A stretch of DNA of 64,000 bases, taken from JABDMH01 sp965223165 (GTDB lineage Bacteria; Bacteroidota; Bacteroidia; Chitinophagales; Saprospiraceae). Below, piece by piece: positions 27,346 through 36,678 of the stretch. Below the pieces are notes generated by a model. It was given only the letters and a program-made list of their open reading frames with translations. It ran no database searches and was not told the origin of the DNA. The translations under genes and the position numbers were made by a program. The DNA lies in assembly GCA_965223165.1 (NCBI GenBank), contig CBDCVQ010000009.1, positions 310,001-374,000 on the forward strand, given 5' to 3'. Numbering within the stretch: the stretch's first letter is position 1; each line of letters opens with the position of its first letter.

Positions 27346-27923
27346 TAGTAGAAGACTTTAAGTGCATCTCTATAGTCCGGATGCTCGTTAACCAATGCTA
27401 TTAACTTCTTGAGGCAAAAGTGTTTCTTCTTCCGAACAACTTCTGCAGAACTGTACGCCATCTTTGCTGCGATGGCCTTCATCTTGACATTGTGGGCCCA
27501 GAGCGTCAATACCTTGCGACACTTTGCATCCACCAGGGCTAATATTTGACGCAGAAACTCCTTCCGTTCGCCCTGCAGCAATAGTATTTCGGGAGTTTCG
27601 CTGTCGACTTCTTCTGGGATATCCTCTGTATTTGTCGTTTTATCTCTTTCCCTTAAAGTGCGGTACCAAAGGTTGCGTGTTACCCCAAAGAAATAGTTTT
27701 CCAGGTTGCTCTTAATTTCAAAATCAGGTCTATAGCAGGCCTTAACAAAATTGACAATCGTATCGCAGAAGATTGTATCGGCTTCTTCTCTCGTGCCGCC
27801 CTTGGCAAGAACAAATTTGACAGTATTGTCCCTGAGCTTTCGATCTTGATACAACAGGCCCATGGCCTGGTTACGTCCATCCAGGTCTCTGCGTATCAGA
27901 TTGATGTAGTCCGAGGCGTGCAC
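27345..27923 (-). CDS. ECF-type RNA polymerase sigma factor
   Basis: 192 residues. Region 2 is visible as ADTIFCDTIVNFVKACYRPD then NLENYFFGVTRNLWYRTLRE, and region 4 as LVDAKCRKVLTLWAHNVKMK followed by IAAKMAYSSAEVVRKKKHFC, a helix-turn-helix. The sequence is typical of the Bacteroidota ECF group whose genes are paired with a membrane partner containing TPR-like repeats. It is divergently placed relative to the regulators at 28.2 kb and convergent with the CHAT genes, so it plausibly controls the protease island. No target promoter can be identified from this window. Confidence 0.82.
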   Translation of the reverse strand: MHASDYINLIRRDLDGRNQAMGLLYQDRKLRDNTVKFVLAKGGTREEADTIFCDTIVNFVKACYRPDFEIKSNLENYFFGVTRNLWYRTLRERDKTTNTEDIPEEVDSETPEILLLQGERKEFLRQILALVDAKCRKVLTLWAHNVKMKAIAAKMAYSSAEVVRKKKHFCLKKLIALVNEHPDYRDALKVFY

Positions 27924-28179
27924 TACAGCAAAATAAGAAACGGATCGCGATCATCAATGATCGGACACGAACTTGTGTTAGGACAACAATCTGGTACATT
28001 GCGTGTCACTTCGGAGTTACTAGTCTTAATTGCAAGGTCGGGTCTAACCTCTCGCTACCGGCCTCAAGGTAGCTCCCTCCAAAGTTGGCACGCATTTTCA
28101 AGTGGACCATGGTAACGCCCGAGCTCTTCAATGACACTATGACTAGACACCGTCGCTCCGGACAATCAATGACATCTGT

Positions 28180-28608
28180 ATGAAGTTAATCCCGTCTCTT
28201 ACCGCAGACCTCGACATGGCCTCCACTTCGCATAACCAAATCATTCGCATTCCAAGCGTGAATGGAGCTGACTTTGTCTCCACCCGAAATCTTGTGCGCT
28301 GTGAGGGTGTACAAAAGTGCACGAGAATCTTTCTTACTAATCAAGCACCAATTGTGAGTTCCTACCACATCGGTGTATTTCGCGATCTGCTTGAGGGCCT
28401 AGGCTTTCTTCAGCCGCATCGATCCCACTTGATCAATCCGCTGCATCTGCGCAGGTTTTCCAACGAAGGCACCTTATTCATGTCAGATGGTTCGGTAGTC
28501 CCGGTCTCTCGAAGAAAGAGAAAGGGGCTCTTCGAACGCATCCGAGGGCCACATCGGCTTGGATTTCAGACTAGTGTCACCGCACCATTTAACGATAATA
28601 AAGCATAG
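28180..28608 (+). CDS. LytTR DNA-binding regulator without receiver domain
   Basis: 142 residues. After a short N-terminus it carries a LytTR domain: RCEGVQKCTRIF, then SSYHIGVFRDLL, FLQPHRSHLINPLHLRRF and SDGSVVPVSRRKR. The phospho-receiver domain normally in front is absent. It is closely similar to the C-terminal half of the response regulator at 31155, so the two are paralogues. LytTR proteins bind direct repeats near promoters. It could regulate the adjacent amidase or injection-system genes; no binding site was found by eye. Confidence 0.85.
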   Translation: MKLIPSLTADLDMASTSHNQIIRIPSVNGADFVSTRNLVRCEGVQKCTRIFLTNQAPIVSSYHIGVFRDLLEGLGFLQPHRSHLINPLHLRRFSNEGTLFMSDGSVVPVSRRKRKGLFERIRGPHRLGFQTSVTAPFNDNKA

Positions 28609-28624
28609 TACGAGTTCTGTGGGC

Positions 28625-29029
28625 ATGCCCAGTCTGGTATCGCCCGGCCTCGTTGCGAGAAAAAATATAGTTCCAACATGGTCTTTACTGCAGGCATGGA
28701 AAGTCCCCGACGCCTTGCAAAGTACAAGACGTGGTAAGAGTATTCTGATCGATCTCAAACACTTCAGCTATCGAGGGCGAAAGGAGTTGCACCAGATTCA
28801 TAGCGATCGCTATCCTGGCATGCCTTTGCTGGTCTCCATGCGGGACTCACCGGGCTTGATCCTTAAGAATCTAGGACCCTTTCTCCTCATGCACGCCCAC
28901 AAGTACAAACGAGGCCACCCGGAGAGTGGCCTGGTCAATGACTCCTATCTGGTCGCCGGCGAAGAGGAGATCGTCGACCGATTTCTCCGCCTCAACGCCA
29001 TGTACTCTCTCGAAGAGCATTTCGTCTGA
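28625..29029 (+). CDS. Unknown protein downstream of the LytTR gene
   Basis: About 134 residues from ATG 28625, 16 bases after the LytTR stop, so probably co-transcribed. It has no signal peptide. The pattern SILIDLKHFSYRG, PGMPLLVSMRDS and YLVAGEEEIVDRFLRL alternates strands and helices and could be a degenerate receiver-like alpha/beta fold, but the phosphorylatable Asp motif is not convincing. The cysteine-free, His/Arg-rich middle (LMHAHKYKRGHPES) is notable. Function unknown. Confidence 0.5.
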   Translation: MPSLVSPGLVARKNIVPTWSLLQAWKVPDALQSTRRGKSILIDLKHFSYRGRKELHQIHSDRYPGMPLLVSMRDSPGLILKNLGPFLLMHAHKYKRGHPESGLVNDSYLVAGEEEIVDRFLRLNAMYSLEEHFV

Positions 29030-29104
29030 TTACCTGCTACTTGAATTAGCTATCATGCGGCCAAGTCGTGACGCTAGGGACAGCATTGGGTCCTACCGCA
29101 CCGT

Positions 29105-29602
29105 TCAATGCACGAACCCTCCGGTCCGCAACTTTGGTATGGGCATCTTGTCCTCAGTGCCAAAAACATGCAAGAGCGGCTGAAACAGTGCGATAAACTT
29201 GCGTTGCTCGATTCGGTCGGCACCTTCGACACCATCTCCAGAAGCATCTGCTAGTCTGTAGTTGATCTTATTGCCATAAATGGTCGATGCTAACTCGGTC
29301 TTCTTCTCCGCCAACAGATGCAAAAGGTCAGCACGACCATATTTACCTGCCTGATTGAATGGCTGCTTCCCTTGGTCGTCAAAGCTGCTGTGGATGTACT
29401 TGATGGTGTCTCCGGTACGCCAGAACTCAATCTCACCATGATGGTATGGACCATAGCACCCTTCGAAGGTGTAGGTCAGAACTATCTGCTGTCGATCGGG
29501 CAGCGTGCTGAGCCGGTCTTGCAATTCCTCGACAATGTTGCCTGCAGACATACTGGAAGCCCAACCTAGGAGCGCAAGGAACATGGTATATCTTCGATTC
29601 AT
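29105..29602 (-). CDS. Secreted protein of unknown function
   Basis: Start chosen at ATG 29602 (MNRRYTMFLALLGWASSMSAG), a Sec signal ending near SAG; about 165 residues. The mature part has beta-like strands (QQIVLTYTFEGCYGPYHHGE, IEFWRTGDTIKYIHSS) and no recognised domain. It is convergent with the unknown gene at 28625. The gene upstream on the other strand is the amidase, whose start is about 195 bases from this start. Confidence 0.55.
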   Translation of the reverse strand: MNRRYTMFLALLGWASSMSAGNIVEELQDRLSTLPDRQQIVLTYTFEGCYGPYHHGEIEFWRTGDTIKYIHSSFDDQGKQPFNQAGKYGRADLLHLLAEKKTELASTIYGNKINYRLADASGDGVEGADRIEQRKFIALFQPLLHVFGTEDKMPIPKLRTGGFVH

Positions 29603-29797
29603 TTCAAGTGCGGTGTTCATTACGAAGACGCAGCAAAGATCCAAAAATGGCAGGCTAGCGGTGTTAAAGCCACGTTAATTCCCATCTGGCTAAAATGGGT
29701 TACCAAACCTCCACTTCTAACACTAACCGTATGAAGGCCGCCGATAGGACTAAAGTTTTCCCTCTGGCCTGCGGAGTCTCAACATAAGCCATTTCCA

Positions 29798-30622
29798 ATG
29801 AAGATCAAAAACCATCGCCTCTTTCTCGACGACGACAGACCCGCAGATTTCCTGTTATCTCCCAACCGAAGGACAGACCGGCTCGATCCCCGATTTCTCA
29901 TCATCCACTACACAGCGGGGGCCAGCTTTGGCAGCTCTGTCGCCTGGTTTCAAAATCCGATCGCTAAGGCCTCTGCCCATGTCGTCATTGGCCGCGATGG
30001 CCAAATCACTCAGATGGTCGCCTTTAATCAAATCGCCTGGCACGCCGGGACGAGCGCCTGGAATGGTCTGTCGGGCATTAACGATTTTGGCATCGGCATC
30101 GAACTGGACAATTCCGGTAGTCTGGACCAACGCGGGCAGCATTGGTTCACCTGGTTTAACGAGTTGATTCCGGTGGAAGAAGTATTGGTCGCCACTCACA
30201 AAAACGAGATTGTGGAGCGAGGATGGCACGTGTTCCCCACCCAACAATTGGAAGCGCTCGTCGAGGTCGCCGCAACGATCATCGATAAATACGAGATCTC
30301 CGAAGTCCTAGGGCATGACGACATCTCCCCTCACCGAAAGATCGATCCCGGGCCTGCCTTCCCGATGGCGAGCTTCCGCTCCAAGGTACTGGGTCGCGCC
30401 GATGGCAGCGCCGCCATCCTCCAGACGACTGCTGATCTCAATATCCGGGTTGGTCCTGGCACGCAGTACGAGAAATTGCCCGAGGGGCCTTTGCCTCAAG
30501 GCACCCGTGTTGACGTACTACGGACTTTAGGGTCCTGGCGGTTCGTGGATGTGCTGGATGCCATCCATGGGGCGAGTGGCCTGCAAGGTTGGGTGCATGG
30601 GGGCTTTTTGAGGCTGGAGTGA
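29798..30622 (+). CDS. N-acetylmuramoyl-L-alanine amidase with SH3-type domain
   Basis: 274 residues. The Amidase_2 (PGRP-like) domain fills residues 1-200: zinc ligands in IIHYTAGASF (first His) and HDDISPHRKIDPGPAFP (second His and the Asp/Cys-equivalent), with AWHAGTSAWNG and FGIGIELDNSG between. A bacterial SH3 domain follows (LNIRVGPGTQYEKLPEGPLP), ending in LQGWVHGGFL. The enzyme cuts the bond between muramic acid and the stem peptide. It lacks a signal peptide, as phage endolysins and lysis enzymes of injection-system clusters often do, so it could serve release of the eCIS particles encoded from 32.3 kb. Autolysin or recycling roles are alternatives. Confidence 0.85.
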   Translation: MKIKNHRLFLDDDRPADFLLSPNRRTDRLDPRFLIIHYTAGASFGSSVAWFQNPIAKASAHVVIGRDGQITQMVAFNQIAWHAGTSAWNGLSGINDFGIGIELDNSGSLDQRGQHWFTWFNELIPVEEVLVATHKNEIVERGWHVFPTQQLEALVEVAATIIDKYEISEVLGHDDISPHRKIDPGPAFPMASFRSKVLGRADGSAAILQTTADLNIRVGPGTQYEKLPEGPLPQGTRVDVLRTLGSWRFVDVLDAIHGASGLQGWVHGGFLRLE

Positions 30623-31154
30623 GGTGGGAGAATGGGCCCTCGCGGCGACAAATTACGTATTCCCTTGTTTTGAGAAATCTCTTTCTAGTTCATCAAGCGG
30701 CTTCAGGGATTTCAAATCCAGATTATGGACCATTTTCGTTCTGCGGTAACAATAGAGCACACGGCACTAAAAACAGATTGGGGTGGGGCAGCTCAGGTAT
30801 CCGGCATCGACCTTAGACGCTGGCCCTGCTTTCTTTAAACCGCACTGGGTTACCTTTTAGGAACTCCGACATAAAGAGTAGAACACCCCGTCTATAATAT
30901 AGGCCAACCTGTTTGGTTCTGTATTGGCTGGACTCATTTTTTTGTTGAAGTGGTGCCCTGGCAAACCTAACTCGTTTTCATGTAGGCCATGTGAGAAAGA
31001 TATTGGAATTGCACTGCTGCCGACTTGGTGGAAAACGTGCTGTGCTCATCCTCTCCTTTCAAGCTCCTGCGGACTAAGCAAGTGGCCTGATAGTTCCTCG
31101 AATCAGTTGAGTTTCCACGGTAATCCCTTCTTCTCGTCACAAAATTTGAGGAAA
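30623..31154. other. Intergenic stretch before the response regulator
   Basis: 532 bases. The frame of the downstream regulator remains open back to 30924, but the upstream part lacks any receiver-like sequence and is cysteine/proline-rich, so it is not counted as coding. No repeats, tRNA or clear terminator were seen; the promoter of the regulator should lie here. Confidence 0.4.
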
Positions 31155-31916
31155 ATGACAGTACTGCTCGTTGATCGTGATCTTGACTTTCTCGCTGAAC
31201 TGGAACTCCTTCTCTCCAAGACGCTTCCTGCAGTCAGTCTGGTAGCGAAATCTTACTCGGCAAATTTAGTGGTCCAGGATGTAAGTCGGTTACGGCCTGA
31301 TATCGTCTTCCTTGATATCTCAGACATCAATCTTCTAGACGAGCACTCATATGATCATGAGCCGACTTTTGAGCTAATCCTGACTGCTTCCAGGCGTGAT
31401 CACAATTCTACCGAAATGTCCACCAGAGCATCCGGATTCATCTACAAGCCATTGCTTGAGAGCGAAGTGATCTCGACTGTCCGACGTTGTCAAAGCCAGA
31501 GGAAGAGCCATGATGCCCATGCAGCGAACGCTAGGATCAAACGCTCAATCTGTCAGGAGTTAATTTGCATTCCCACGACTGAGGGCACAGAGTTTCTCCA
31601 CGCTGAGGACATCATCCGTTGTGAAGGGCTACAAAAATGCACTCGAATATTTAGTCAGGATCGGGCAAGCATCGTCAGCTCCTACAACATTGGTGTCTTT
31701 CGAAATCTATTACCATCTGAAGGCTTCATCCAGACACACAAATCACACCTGATCAATTTGAAGCATATCCGCCGATATAATCGGGAAGGTACTATTCAGA
31801 TGAGTGACGAGTCCATCGTCCCGCTTTCGCGAAGACGTAAAGCTGGTTTCTTTAGACTAGTCCAAGGAAGCTCCCCCCTGTCCTACTACAAGTCTCAATG
31901 TTTATTCGCCAGCTGA
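31155..31916 (+). CDS. LytTR-family response regulator
   Basis: Start at ATG 31155 (MTVLLVDRDLDFL); about 253 residues. The receiver domain has the acidic pair in VDRD, the phosphorylation Asp in DIVFLDISD, the Thr in LILTASRR and the Lys in GFIYKPLL. The LytTR domain follows (RCEGLQKCTRIF, SSYNIGVFRNLL, FIQTHKSHLINLKHIRR, SDESIVPLSRRRK). No histidine kinase gene is in the window, so its sensor is elsewhere. It lies immediately upstream of the injection-system operon on the same strand and is the best candidate for its regulator. Confidence 0.88.
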   Translation: MTVLLVDRDLDFLAELELLLSKTLPAVSLVAKSYSANLVVQDVSRLRPDIVFLDISDINLLDEHSYDHEPTFELILTASRRDHNSTEMSTRASGFIYKPLLESEVISTVRRCQSQRKSHDAHAANARIKRSICQELICIPTTEGTEFLHAEDIIRCEGLQKCTRIFSQDRASIVSSYNIGVFRNLLPSEGFIQTHKSHLINLKHIRRYNREGTIQMSDESIVPLSRRRKAGFFRLVQGSSPLSYYKSQCLFAS

Positions 31917-32289
31917 CTCGACCGAGACTACGACCCAGGATGCCAAATAGCTGTCTCCCTCTTGCCGTTGAGACATTTATCACAAATGGCAGGCCCAATC
32001 ACAGTAACACACGACCACTCAACTCAAGCCTCCATCGAGTGTTAAGCTGATACACAGGTCTACTTCCATAATACGCTGTTACTGGACGGCCTCCATTCTC
32101 CTGCTGAGTCATTGGTTCCCTCGGCAAGGACGTACCGCTAATCTCACGAATCGACCTTTCATCAGATCGATTAATCCTTTCCTCAGATGGATCTTTCATT
32201 GCATCATATTATTGAACAACTTAGGTGGACCATGACCTAACTGTACCTACCTCAACCCCAGCTTTCACAATGTTAGCAAATCCACTTAG
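31917..32289. other. Upstream region of the injection-system operon
   Basis: 373 bases. A minus-strand frame from 32199 to 31999 would encode a 66-residue polar peptide (MKDPSEERINRSDER...); nothing supports its expression. The operon promoter is expected here; I could not identify a convincing Bacteroidota -33/-7 pair by eye. Confidence 0.4.
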
Positions 32290-32931
32290 ATGATATCCAT
32301 TGCAGCAAGACTTCTCCGAGATGAGCTCGCAGCATACCTGGTGGATCATCAACGCAACGGCAGCTTGACGAATGGTGATATTATACTCGAAAATATCGCC
32401 AACCTTGAGGGTGAAAACAGTAACGACCTAACAGAGAAAGTCATTATCTCACTAGTCAACATCGAAGAAGAAAGCACCTTGAAAAATTCGCCCAACTTCG
32501 TCCGGAAAGGATCGGGATCAGGTGAATATGTGCAACCCCCGGTGCATGTAAACCTATACTTTCTTTTTTCCTCCACGTACGACGTGGGCACCGCTGATGC
32601 TTATGAAATTGCGTTGCACAGAATATCACTTACGGCACAGTTCTTTCAGGCCAAGAAAAAATTCAATGTGGTCAATTCACCCTTTTCCAGTATTGCCATT
32701 GCCGCACCAGAGTCCATCAGCGAGCAGATAAAGCAGCAGATCCAGGTAACTATGGAACTCTACACGTTGACTTTCGAACAAATCAATCACTTGTGGGGAT
32801 CCCTTGGAGGCAAGCAAGTGCCCTTCCTCATGTACAAAGCCAGACTGGTGAGCATTCAGGATAGAATTAGCCATGAAGCACCACTGATTGAACACGTCGT
32901 CAACGATATTATATCCACTGCAGATTGCTGA
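32290..32931 (+). CDS. eCIS tail terminator/cap protein (DUF4255, Pvc16-like)
   Basis: 213 residues. The start MISIAARLLRDELAAYLVDH and the blocks VIISLVNIEEESTLKN, PVHVNLYFLFSSTY, FNVVNSP and VTMELYTLTFEQINHLWGSL are those of the DUF4255 family, which includes Pvc16/Afp16. That protein closes the top end of the tube-sheath assembly and fixes its final length. It is the first gene of the injection-system operon and is followed after two bases by the next gene. Confidence 0.88.
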   Translation: MISIAARLLRDELAAYLVDHQRNGSLTNGDIILENIANLEGENSNDLTEKVIISLVNIEEESTLKNSPNFVRKGSGSGEYVQPPVHVNLYFLFSSTYDVGTADAYEIALHRISLTAQFFQAKKKFNVVNSPFSSIAIAAPESISEQIKQQIQVTMELYTLTFEQINHLWGSLGGKQVPFLMYKARLVSIQDRISHEAPLIEHVVNDIISTADC

Positions 32932-32933
32932 CC

Positions 32934-34214
32934 ATGAGAAGTACAATCCATAAAAGACTCTTCGAGGTGAGATTACTGCATGACTATTATCTGATCAGTG
33001 AGAACCGATCTTTCTTCGAACAGCCTTCGGCGGTGCAACAAGTGATTCTAGAGGATAGAGTTCGTGACCGTCTGCTGGACCTTCGCAGAGATGTTGGCAT
33101 CAAACCCACGGCTGCAACCAGAGTACTGATGGATCGGCAGAAGCTAAGATACTTTCAAACACCTTTGGGATTTGTGGTCACGATCGAAGTAACCCAGGAG
33201 ATGAAAGAGGGAGAAATCAGATATCGACCAAGATTGAATATACCGGCCGATATGATCTTCCATTTTCAAATGGAACTCAAGAACCCGTACTTCCGAAATT
33301 TCACAGAGGAGCGCTTACGGAGAAGATTTGAGACTCACTACTACTTCACAAATCAGGTGGAGGGCCAAAATGATAGAATCCTGTCTGAGCTCGTACCATC
33401 ATTCAATGCTGATTTGACCTATGAGATGGGTGATCTGACGCTCCTTGCAGGGCAACTGCATCAGGCCCGGCAACGCACTCGCAGTAGTAGTATAGAGTAT
33501 TGGCAACTCAGAAATGGTGTAGGGTTTGCACATGAGGGAGACAGGCAGCTATTGTCCTCCCGCAGCATCTATCACTTCCCTCCTCAAAATACGGTCGGAT
33601 CTGCCGCCGTCACAATAAAGAATCATGCGGGACAGCTTGTGAAGGAGTTCCAAACGACCATTGGGGAGCTACAGGCAGCACAAATAGACCTTGATTTACG
33701 GAGAGATGAAAATGGAAACGACCTAACATCGGGAATCTATCACATAAACATACTGGGAGACAATGGTTTCGTCGATGAAAGGGAAGTGCACCTCAATGAT
33801 AATCTCTATAACTCCTCTCCGTTTGGGGTCATCGGCATTTCCAACAATGCTGACAATCCTGCCAATAAACTGCTAGACCAAGATGGCCTACTGATCAAGC
33901 CCCCCGGAGAAACAAACCATCCCGTCTTTGAAATCAGGATGCGCAGTAGGGCCACCTATTGGCGATATATCCTAAGTGAGGGCATCAACTCTGCCCCGGA
34001 TCATCTCACTTTCGATCCGGCAAATCAAGACAAGTTGCTGGTCACGAAAAAACCCAGGAGTCTTTCGATGATGCCTGCGACGTTCCCGGCAGTCCAACCG
34101 GGAGGCACAGAGAGGAGATACCCCAATCCACAAGCTCACCCACTGAAAATCCATGAAGACGGAAGAGTGTTTTCCGATTTGAATATAAATACCATACAGA
34201 AACTAGCGAGTTGA
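32934..34214 (+). CDS. Conserved eCIS protein of unknown role (cap-adaptor candidate)
   Basis: Start at ATG 32934, two bases after the previous stop; about 426 residues, no signal peptide. Residues 1-120 contain RLFEVRLLHDYYLIS and GFVVTIEV, then a middle domain (ADLTYEMGDLTLLAGQLHQA) and a beta-rich part (SAAVTIKNHAGQLVKEF, GIYHINILGDNGFVDERE) with repeated sandwich-like strands. Proteins like it sit between the DUF4255 gene and the sheath gene in Bacteroidota eCIS loci. Given its position it could form the adaptor between cap and sheath described for such particles, but that is inference from gene order. Confidence 0.6.
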   Translation: MRSTIHKRLFEVRLLHDYYLISENRSFFEQPSAVQQVILEDRVRDRLLDLRRDVGIKPTAATRVLMDRQKLRYFQTPLGFVVTIEVTQEMKEGEIRYRPRLNIPADMIFHFQMELKNPYFRNFTEERLRRRFETHYYFTNQVEGQNDRILSELVPSFNADLTYEMGDLTLLAGQLHQARQRTRSSSIEYWQLRNGVGFAHEGDRQLLSSRSIYHFPPQNTVGSAAVTIKNHAGQLVKEFQTTIGELQAAQIDLDLRRDENGNDLTSGIYHINILGDNGFVDEREVHLNDNLYNSSPFGVIGISNNADNPANKLLDQDGLLIKPPGETNHPVFEIRMRSRATYWRYILSEGINSAPDHLTFDPANQDKLLVTKKPRSLSMMPATFPAVQPGGTERRYPNPQAHPLKIHEDGRVFSDLNINTIQKLAS

Positions 34215-34250
34215 AAAAAATCAAAAAAGCGTCTTTAAACAAAAATCAAT

Positions 34251-35666
34251 ATGAGAGAATACAAAACGCCGGGAGTTTATGTGGAAGAGATACGCAAATT
34301 CCCGCCTTCGATTGCCTCCGTCGACACCGCTATTCCGGTATTTATTGGATATACGGAAAGAGCCCGAGAGAAGGCGGACAATGATCTGAGAAACAAACCT
34401 CATCGAATCACATCCCTTTTCGACTACGAGCGATTCTTTGGAGGGCCACAAGCGGAAGAAAATATAGTTGTGACCATTACCCAAAGGTCCGGCCAGCCCA
34501 CACAATACATCGCCAGCATCGGCGAACGATCTAAATATCTCATGTTCTACAGCCTGCAAATGTATTTTGCCAATGGGGGTGGCCCTTGCTGGATTGTATC
34601 TGTTGGTGACTACAGTACCAATACGGTCGGCTTCACCGAACTAAAGACCGGGCTGGATGAGACAGAAAAAATAGATGAGATCACGCTAATCGTATACCCT
34701 GACGCCCAGGGTCTCACAGATATGAGTAGCTACTATAACCTGTACGGCGAATCCATGGATCTTTGCCAAAAGATGGGGGATCGATTTACCATCATGGACG
34801 TCTGGATGGATCCCAATCTGCCAAATCCTGCTGATAACATAGGACCACTGAGGAACAATACCCCTATTCAAATTGACACATTGAAATATGGAGCCTCCTA
34901 CTATCCCAATATTGAGACCATCCTTGACTACTACTATGGGGGAGAGGGTCCTGGCGATGAGAATGTCACGATAGTCCATGATGGGGGAGATGGCTCCTTC
35001 AACGGCTCTCTGAAGGATCTGAAGGATCAAGATAATGCAGTTTACTTTATAGCGCGAAATGCCATTCGCGACCTGCCGATGGTGCTGCCACCCTCACCAG
35101 CTATGGCAGGCATCTACGCCTCCGTGGACGATGCCAGAGGCGTGTGGAAGGCACCTGCCAATGTCAACATGGATTATGCGATCAGGCCCATCGTCAAAGT
35201 GACCGATCGGGAGCAAGAGGGCCTCAATGTCGATACAACGGCGGGCAAATCCATCAACGTCATCCGATCCTTCACCGGCCGCGGGCCGGCCATTGTATGG
35301 GGTGCCCGTACACTGGCCGGCAACGACAACGAATGGCGCTACATCTCCGTACGCAGATTCTTCAACATGGTCGAAGAATCGACAAAAAAGGCCACCGTAC
35401 AATTTGTGTTTGAGCCCAACGACCTCAACACCTGGAAGCGCGTAAAGTCCATGATCGAAAACTATCTCATCCTGCAGTGGAAAGCCGGAGCGCTCATGGG
35501 CACCACGCCAGAGCAAGCATTTTACGTAAAAGTAGGCCTTAACGAAACCATGTCCGAGCTTGACATCTGGGAAGGTCGCATGATCGTGGAGATCGGCATG
35601 GCTGTGGTACGGCCCGCCGAATTCATTATTCTGAAGTTCAGCCACAAGATGCTGAGTGAGTCCTAA
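34251..35666 (+). CDS. Contractile tail sheath protein
   Basis: 471 residues. N-terminal YKTPGVYVEEIRKFPPSIAS and AVFIGYTE-like IPVFIGYTERA are the classic phage/eCIS sheath start; the C-terminal domain has GARTLAGNDNEWRYISVRRF, NDLNTWKRVKSMIENYL and FYVKVGLNETMSELDIWEGR. The sheath surrounds the inner tube and contracts to drive it through a membrane. The middle, about residues 170-300, is variable surface sequence. Only one sheath gene is present, whereas the Photorhabdus/Serratia systems have several. A 36-base A-rich gap precedes it, which may hold an internal promoter. Confidence 0.95.
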   Translation: MREYKTPGVYVEEIRKFPPSIASVDTAIPVFIGYTERAREKADNDLRNKPHRITSLFDYERFFGGPQAEENIVVTITQRSGQPTQYIASIGERSKYLMFYSLQMYFANGGGPCWIVSVGDYSTNTVGFTELKTGLDETEKIDEITLIVYPDAQGLTDMSSYYNLYGESMDLCQKMGDRFTIMDVWMDPNLPNPADNIGPLRNNTPIQIDTLKYGASYYPNIETILDYYYGGEGPGDENVTIVHDGGDGSFNGSLKDLKDQDNAVYFIARNAIRDLPMVLPPSPAMAGIYASVDDARGVWKAPANVNMDYAIRPIVKVTDREQEGLNVDTTAGKSINVIRSFTGRGPAIVWGARTLAGNDNEWRYISVRRFFNMVEESTKKATVQFVFEPNDLNTWKRVKSMIENYLILQWKAGALMGTTPEQAFYVKVGLNETMSELDIWEGRMIVEIGMAVVRPAEFIILKFSHKMLSES

Positions 35667-35696
35667 TCCAATAAATCATCAAATAGCAACAAACCA

Positions 35697-36635
35697 ATGG
35701 CAAATAAAAGTAGACCGGCAGACGATAAATCGCCCACCAATGACTTCATCGACAAGTGCAAGAAAGATCTCTGCGACGAGAAAGTGACAGCCAACAGCAA
35801 GAGTGAGGCCTGCTGTACAGAGATGGAGTCGAATGCCCAGGATCGACAATACAAGATATGCTGCCTGGTCACCAGCCAGAAGGCGAATCAATTCTATCAG
35901 AATTTCAAATTCTGCACCGGACAACCCGCCGTGAAGATATCTGAAAAAAGTAAGGAGAAAGTCGCAGAACTAATTGAAAAGGAGAAAGAGCTCCACAAGA
36001 AGTTCAAAGAGCTCACCAAAATGATCAAGGAGTCTAGGGACAAAATGAAGATCGCTGTGGAATGCGCCTGCGGGTTGGAGCGATGCTTTGATGAAGAAGA
36101 ACGCTGCAATCCGGACGTCCTCAATGCTCTGGAAACCGGGATCGACGGATTCAGTGGCAAAGTACTGCAATGCAAGACGGAGACTGAAACCTGCTATGAA
36201 AAACTGAATCAGGCATTTGACTCGGCCATCAATATATCCGGAATACTGACCTTCTCCGATGTGGACAGTTTGGCCCAGCCGGTCGAAGGACTTAATGAGA
36301 AGGTTAAGGCGTTGGCAACCAATTACGATGCCATGATTGATTCAACAGGAAAGAAGGTTGCAGCAGATACGACCGCTCTCACAGAGTGCATTGACACCCA
36401 ACAGGCTAAGAAAATAGATTGCTGTTTCATCACCGCCGATAAGAATGCCCTAACCTCACTCTATGACTTTGTCTGCGATCCAGCCTGTGCGGATAAAGAT
36501 CTCGATCGCATCAAAGAGGTCTGCAAGAAGTTTGTGGATGTCATCCCTGAAGAAGAGCAAAGTGATGAGTGCGACGAAGAAGCGATCCCAAAGGCAAGGA
36601 ATCCGGAGCAAATAAGAGAGAACCGGAAAATGTGA
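35697..36635 (+). CDS. Cysteine-rich coiled-coil protein of the eCIS operon, unknown
   Basis: 312 residues with 20 cysteines, no signal peptide, and long charged helices (a coiled coil at about residues 88-125: EKVAELIEKEKELHKKF). Cysteines occur in pairs and CxxxC patterns at helix ends: KCKKDLCDE, ACCTEM, KICCLV, ECACGLERC, DCCFIT, VCDPAC. The spacing suggests disulfide-locked helical hairpins or metal binding. No known family recognised. It lies between sheath and tube genes in a tight operon, so it is probably a structural, chaperone or luminal component; position next to a similar gene suggests a pair. Confidence 0.75.
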   Translation: MANKSRPADDKSPTNDFIDKCKKDLCDEKVTANSKSEACCTEMESNAQDRQYKICCLVTSQKANQFYQNFKFCTGQPAVKISEKSKEKVAELIEKEKELHKKFKELTKMIKESRDKMKIAVECACGLERCFDEEERCNPDVLNALETGIDGFSGKVLQCKTETETCYEKLNQAFDSAINISGILTFSDVDSLAQPVEGLNEKVKALATNYDAMIDSTGKKVAADTTALTECIDTQQAKKIDCCFITADKNALTSLYDFVCDPACADKDLDRIKEVCKKFVDVIPEEEQSDECDEEAIPKARNPEQIRENRKM

Positions 36636-36678
36636 TTGCCTTCACAATATCAATAACCAGCTAAAATCATAGACAAAT

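Noticed and set aside
31999..32199. 66-codon minus-strand ORF upstream of the eCIS operon
   Set aside because: Polar composition could be coding, but nothing links it to neighbours and the region should hold the operon promoter.
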